From NCBI GenBank assembly GCA_964414415.1, contig CAYPWJ010000040.1, positions 1 to 5,925 on the forward strand: a DNA stretch of 5,925 bases. Reading direction: 5' to 3'. The first letter of the stretch is position 1. Every line of letters begins with the position of its first letter. This stretch comes from CAZESS01 sp964414415. GTDB taxonomy: Archaea; Thermoplasmatota; E2; UBA202; DSCA01. The notes beneath the pieces are model-generated. The model searched no databases. It saw only the letters and a program-made list of their open reading frames with translations, and was not told where the DNA came from. This document shows, in pieces, positions 5,870-5,925 of this stretch. The translations under genes and the position numbers were made by a program.

Positions 5870-5925
5870 TTACGGCCCGACGTGCATCATCTCGTGGACC
5901 TCGTCGTAGAGCTCAAAGTTTTGCG
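5870..5925 (-). CDS. C-terminal end of an unidentified gene (partial)
   Basis: The minus strand is open from the window edge to a TAA at 5870-5872 and reads QNFELYDEVHEMMHVGP before the stop. The acidic, helix-like composition and the T-rich tract after the stop fit a real gene end. It points the same way as the presenilin-like gene, about 65 nt ahead of that gene's start, and that gene's promoter lies between them. Seventeen residues are too few for me to assign a family. The competing reading is chance open frame in GC-rich DNA. Confidence 0.55.
   Translation of the reverse strand, partial: QNFELYDEVHEMMHVGP

Overview
The window looks like chromosomal DNA from a GC-rich euryarchaeon. The archaeal signs are TATA-type promoters about 25-27 bp ahead of apparently leaderless starts, a tRNA gene without an encoded CCA tail, and a presenilin-family intramembrane protease of the kind known from methanogens such as Methanoculleus. 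A methanogen-like (Methanomicrobia-related) host is the best guess, but nothing here fixes the genus. The most out-of-place gene is a bacterial-type S-adenosylmethionine synthetase.

Layout, left to right. 12-1166 (+) is a complete bacterial-type metK. 1204-1641 (+) is a single-domain UspA-like nucleotide-binding protein with its own TATA box; its true start is 1204, because the ATG at 1180 lies inside that box. 1801-1875 (+) is tRNA-Arg(CCU) with its own promoter. Only 16 nt later, 1892-4018 (+) encodes a secreted, C-terminally membrane-anchored protein with CARDB-like, lamin-tail and two phospholipase-D (HKD) domains. Two nt after its stop, 4021-4932 (+) encodes a rhomboid serine protease with a C-terminal zinc ribbon. 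Converging on it with an 11-nt gap, 4944-5804 (-) encodes a presenilin/signal-peptide-peptidase-like aspartyl protease. It has its own promoter, and its start is better placed at the ATG at 5804 than at the TTG at 5813. At the right edge, 5870-5925 (-) is the last 17 codons of an unidentified gene, followed by a T-rich terminator candidate.

How the genes may work together. MetK and the UspA protein are housekeeping and stress-type cytoplasmic proteins with no clear link to the rest. The second half is a membrane/surface group: an extracytoplasmic tandem HKD hydrolase with a type I (N-out, C-in) topology, a translationally coupled rhomboid whose family favours that topology, and a neighbouring aspartyl intramembrane protease. 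The untested but attractive idea is that the rhomboid, perhaps with the presenilin-like protease, releases or turns over the surface hydrolase.

Two sequence-level signals stand out. All three visible promoters carry a GG(C/T)ATT(A/T) element between the TATA box and the start. The surface hydrolase gene also has no room for a promoter of its own, so it is probably read through from the tRNA gene.
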